This document shows positions 63,941 through 64,000 of a stretch of DNA of 64,000 nucleotides, in pieces (position 1 is the first letter of the stretch; each line of letters starts with the position of its first letter). The stretch spans positions 14,563,060-14,627,059 of the forward strand of contig OX442314.1 of NCBI GenBank assembly GCA_949358305.1, written 5' to 3'. A program made the translations under genes and the position numbers. The notes under the pieces are model-generated. The model was not told the origin of the DNA, searched no databases, and worked only from the letters and a program-made list of their open reading frames with translations. The DNA comes from Strigamia acuminata. Its lineage: Eukaryota; Arthropoda; Chilopoda; Geophilomorpha; Linotaeniidae.

Positions 63941-64000
63941 GTAGTTTCCAACATCTGATGAAATTTATTATTCGAGGTTTTACGTAATAAACAAATGCTA

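Overview
This is a eukaryotic nuclear window, AT-rich, with many short introns (mostly 50-70 bp) bounded by GT-AG, and poly-T/poly-A runs in non-coding DNA. The proteins point to an arthropod: the Numb N-terminal domain reads almost like insect Numb, and there is a Cactus/IkB with a DSGxxS degron and a ciliary dynein light intermediate chain. I cannot name the species. It is not a bacterium, and I see no transposase, integrase, CRISPR array or viral gene.

Layout. 1-776 (+): last four coding exons of a FAM120-family gene. 777-6578: about 5.8 kb without a recognisable gene. 6579-15249 (+): PKDCC/VLK, a secretory-pathway tyrosine kinase, with a 6 kb first intron holding a 20-bp minisatellite. 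16152-22180 (-): SIPA1-like Rap GTPase-activating protein, 20 coding exons. 22241-25535: leader and intergenic DNA. 25536-29766 and 30000-34177 (+): tandem mitochondrial isoleucyl-tRNA synthetase genes; the second is normal, the first has an intact 973-aa spliced frame but has lost most active-site signatures. 34275-40221 (-): RAB3GAP2. 40465-41712 (+): EXOSC2/RRP4, head-to-head with RAB3GAP2. 42140-44619 (+): STIP1/HOP. 45117-47041 (+): PSMC1/RPT2. 47154-50002 (-): SLC6-family transporter. 51257-51517: two divergent tRNA-Ser(UGA) genes. 51766-53489 (+): DYNC2LI1. 54993-58467 (+): numb. 60315-62798 (-): IkB/cactus. 63598-63940 (+): first two exons of SETD3, running off the window.

Most genes are unrelated housekeeping or signalling genes packed closely on alternating strands; nothing here is an operon. 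Three local arrangements carry meaning. The IARS2 pair is a gene duplication in which one copy appears to have become a pseudo-enzyme. RAB3GAP2 shares a 243-bp promoter interval with EXOSC2 and an overlapping 3' end with IARS2. The IkB gene has two full kB/Dorsal-type sites upstream, as expected for NF-kB feedback control.

The best candidate for something undescribed is the IARS2-like pseudo-synthetase at 25536-29766. Exon joins were worked out by eye from reading-frame continuity and GT-AG signals. For PKDCC, SIPA1L, the IARS2-like copy, EXOSC2 and IkB every join was counted and the totals are divisible by three.
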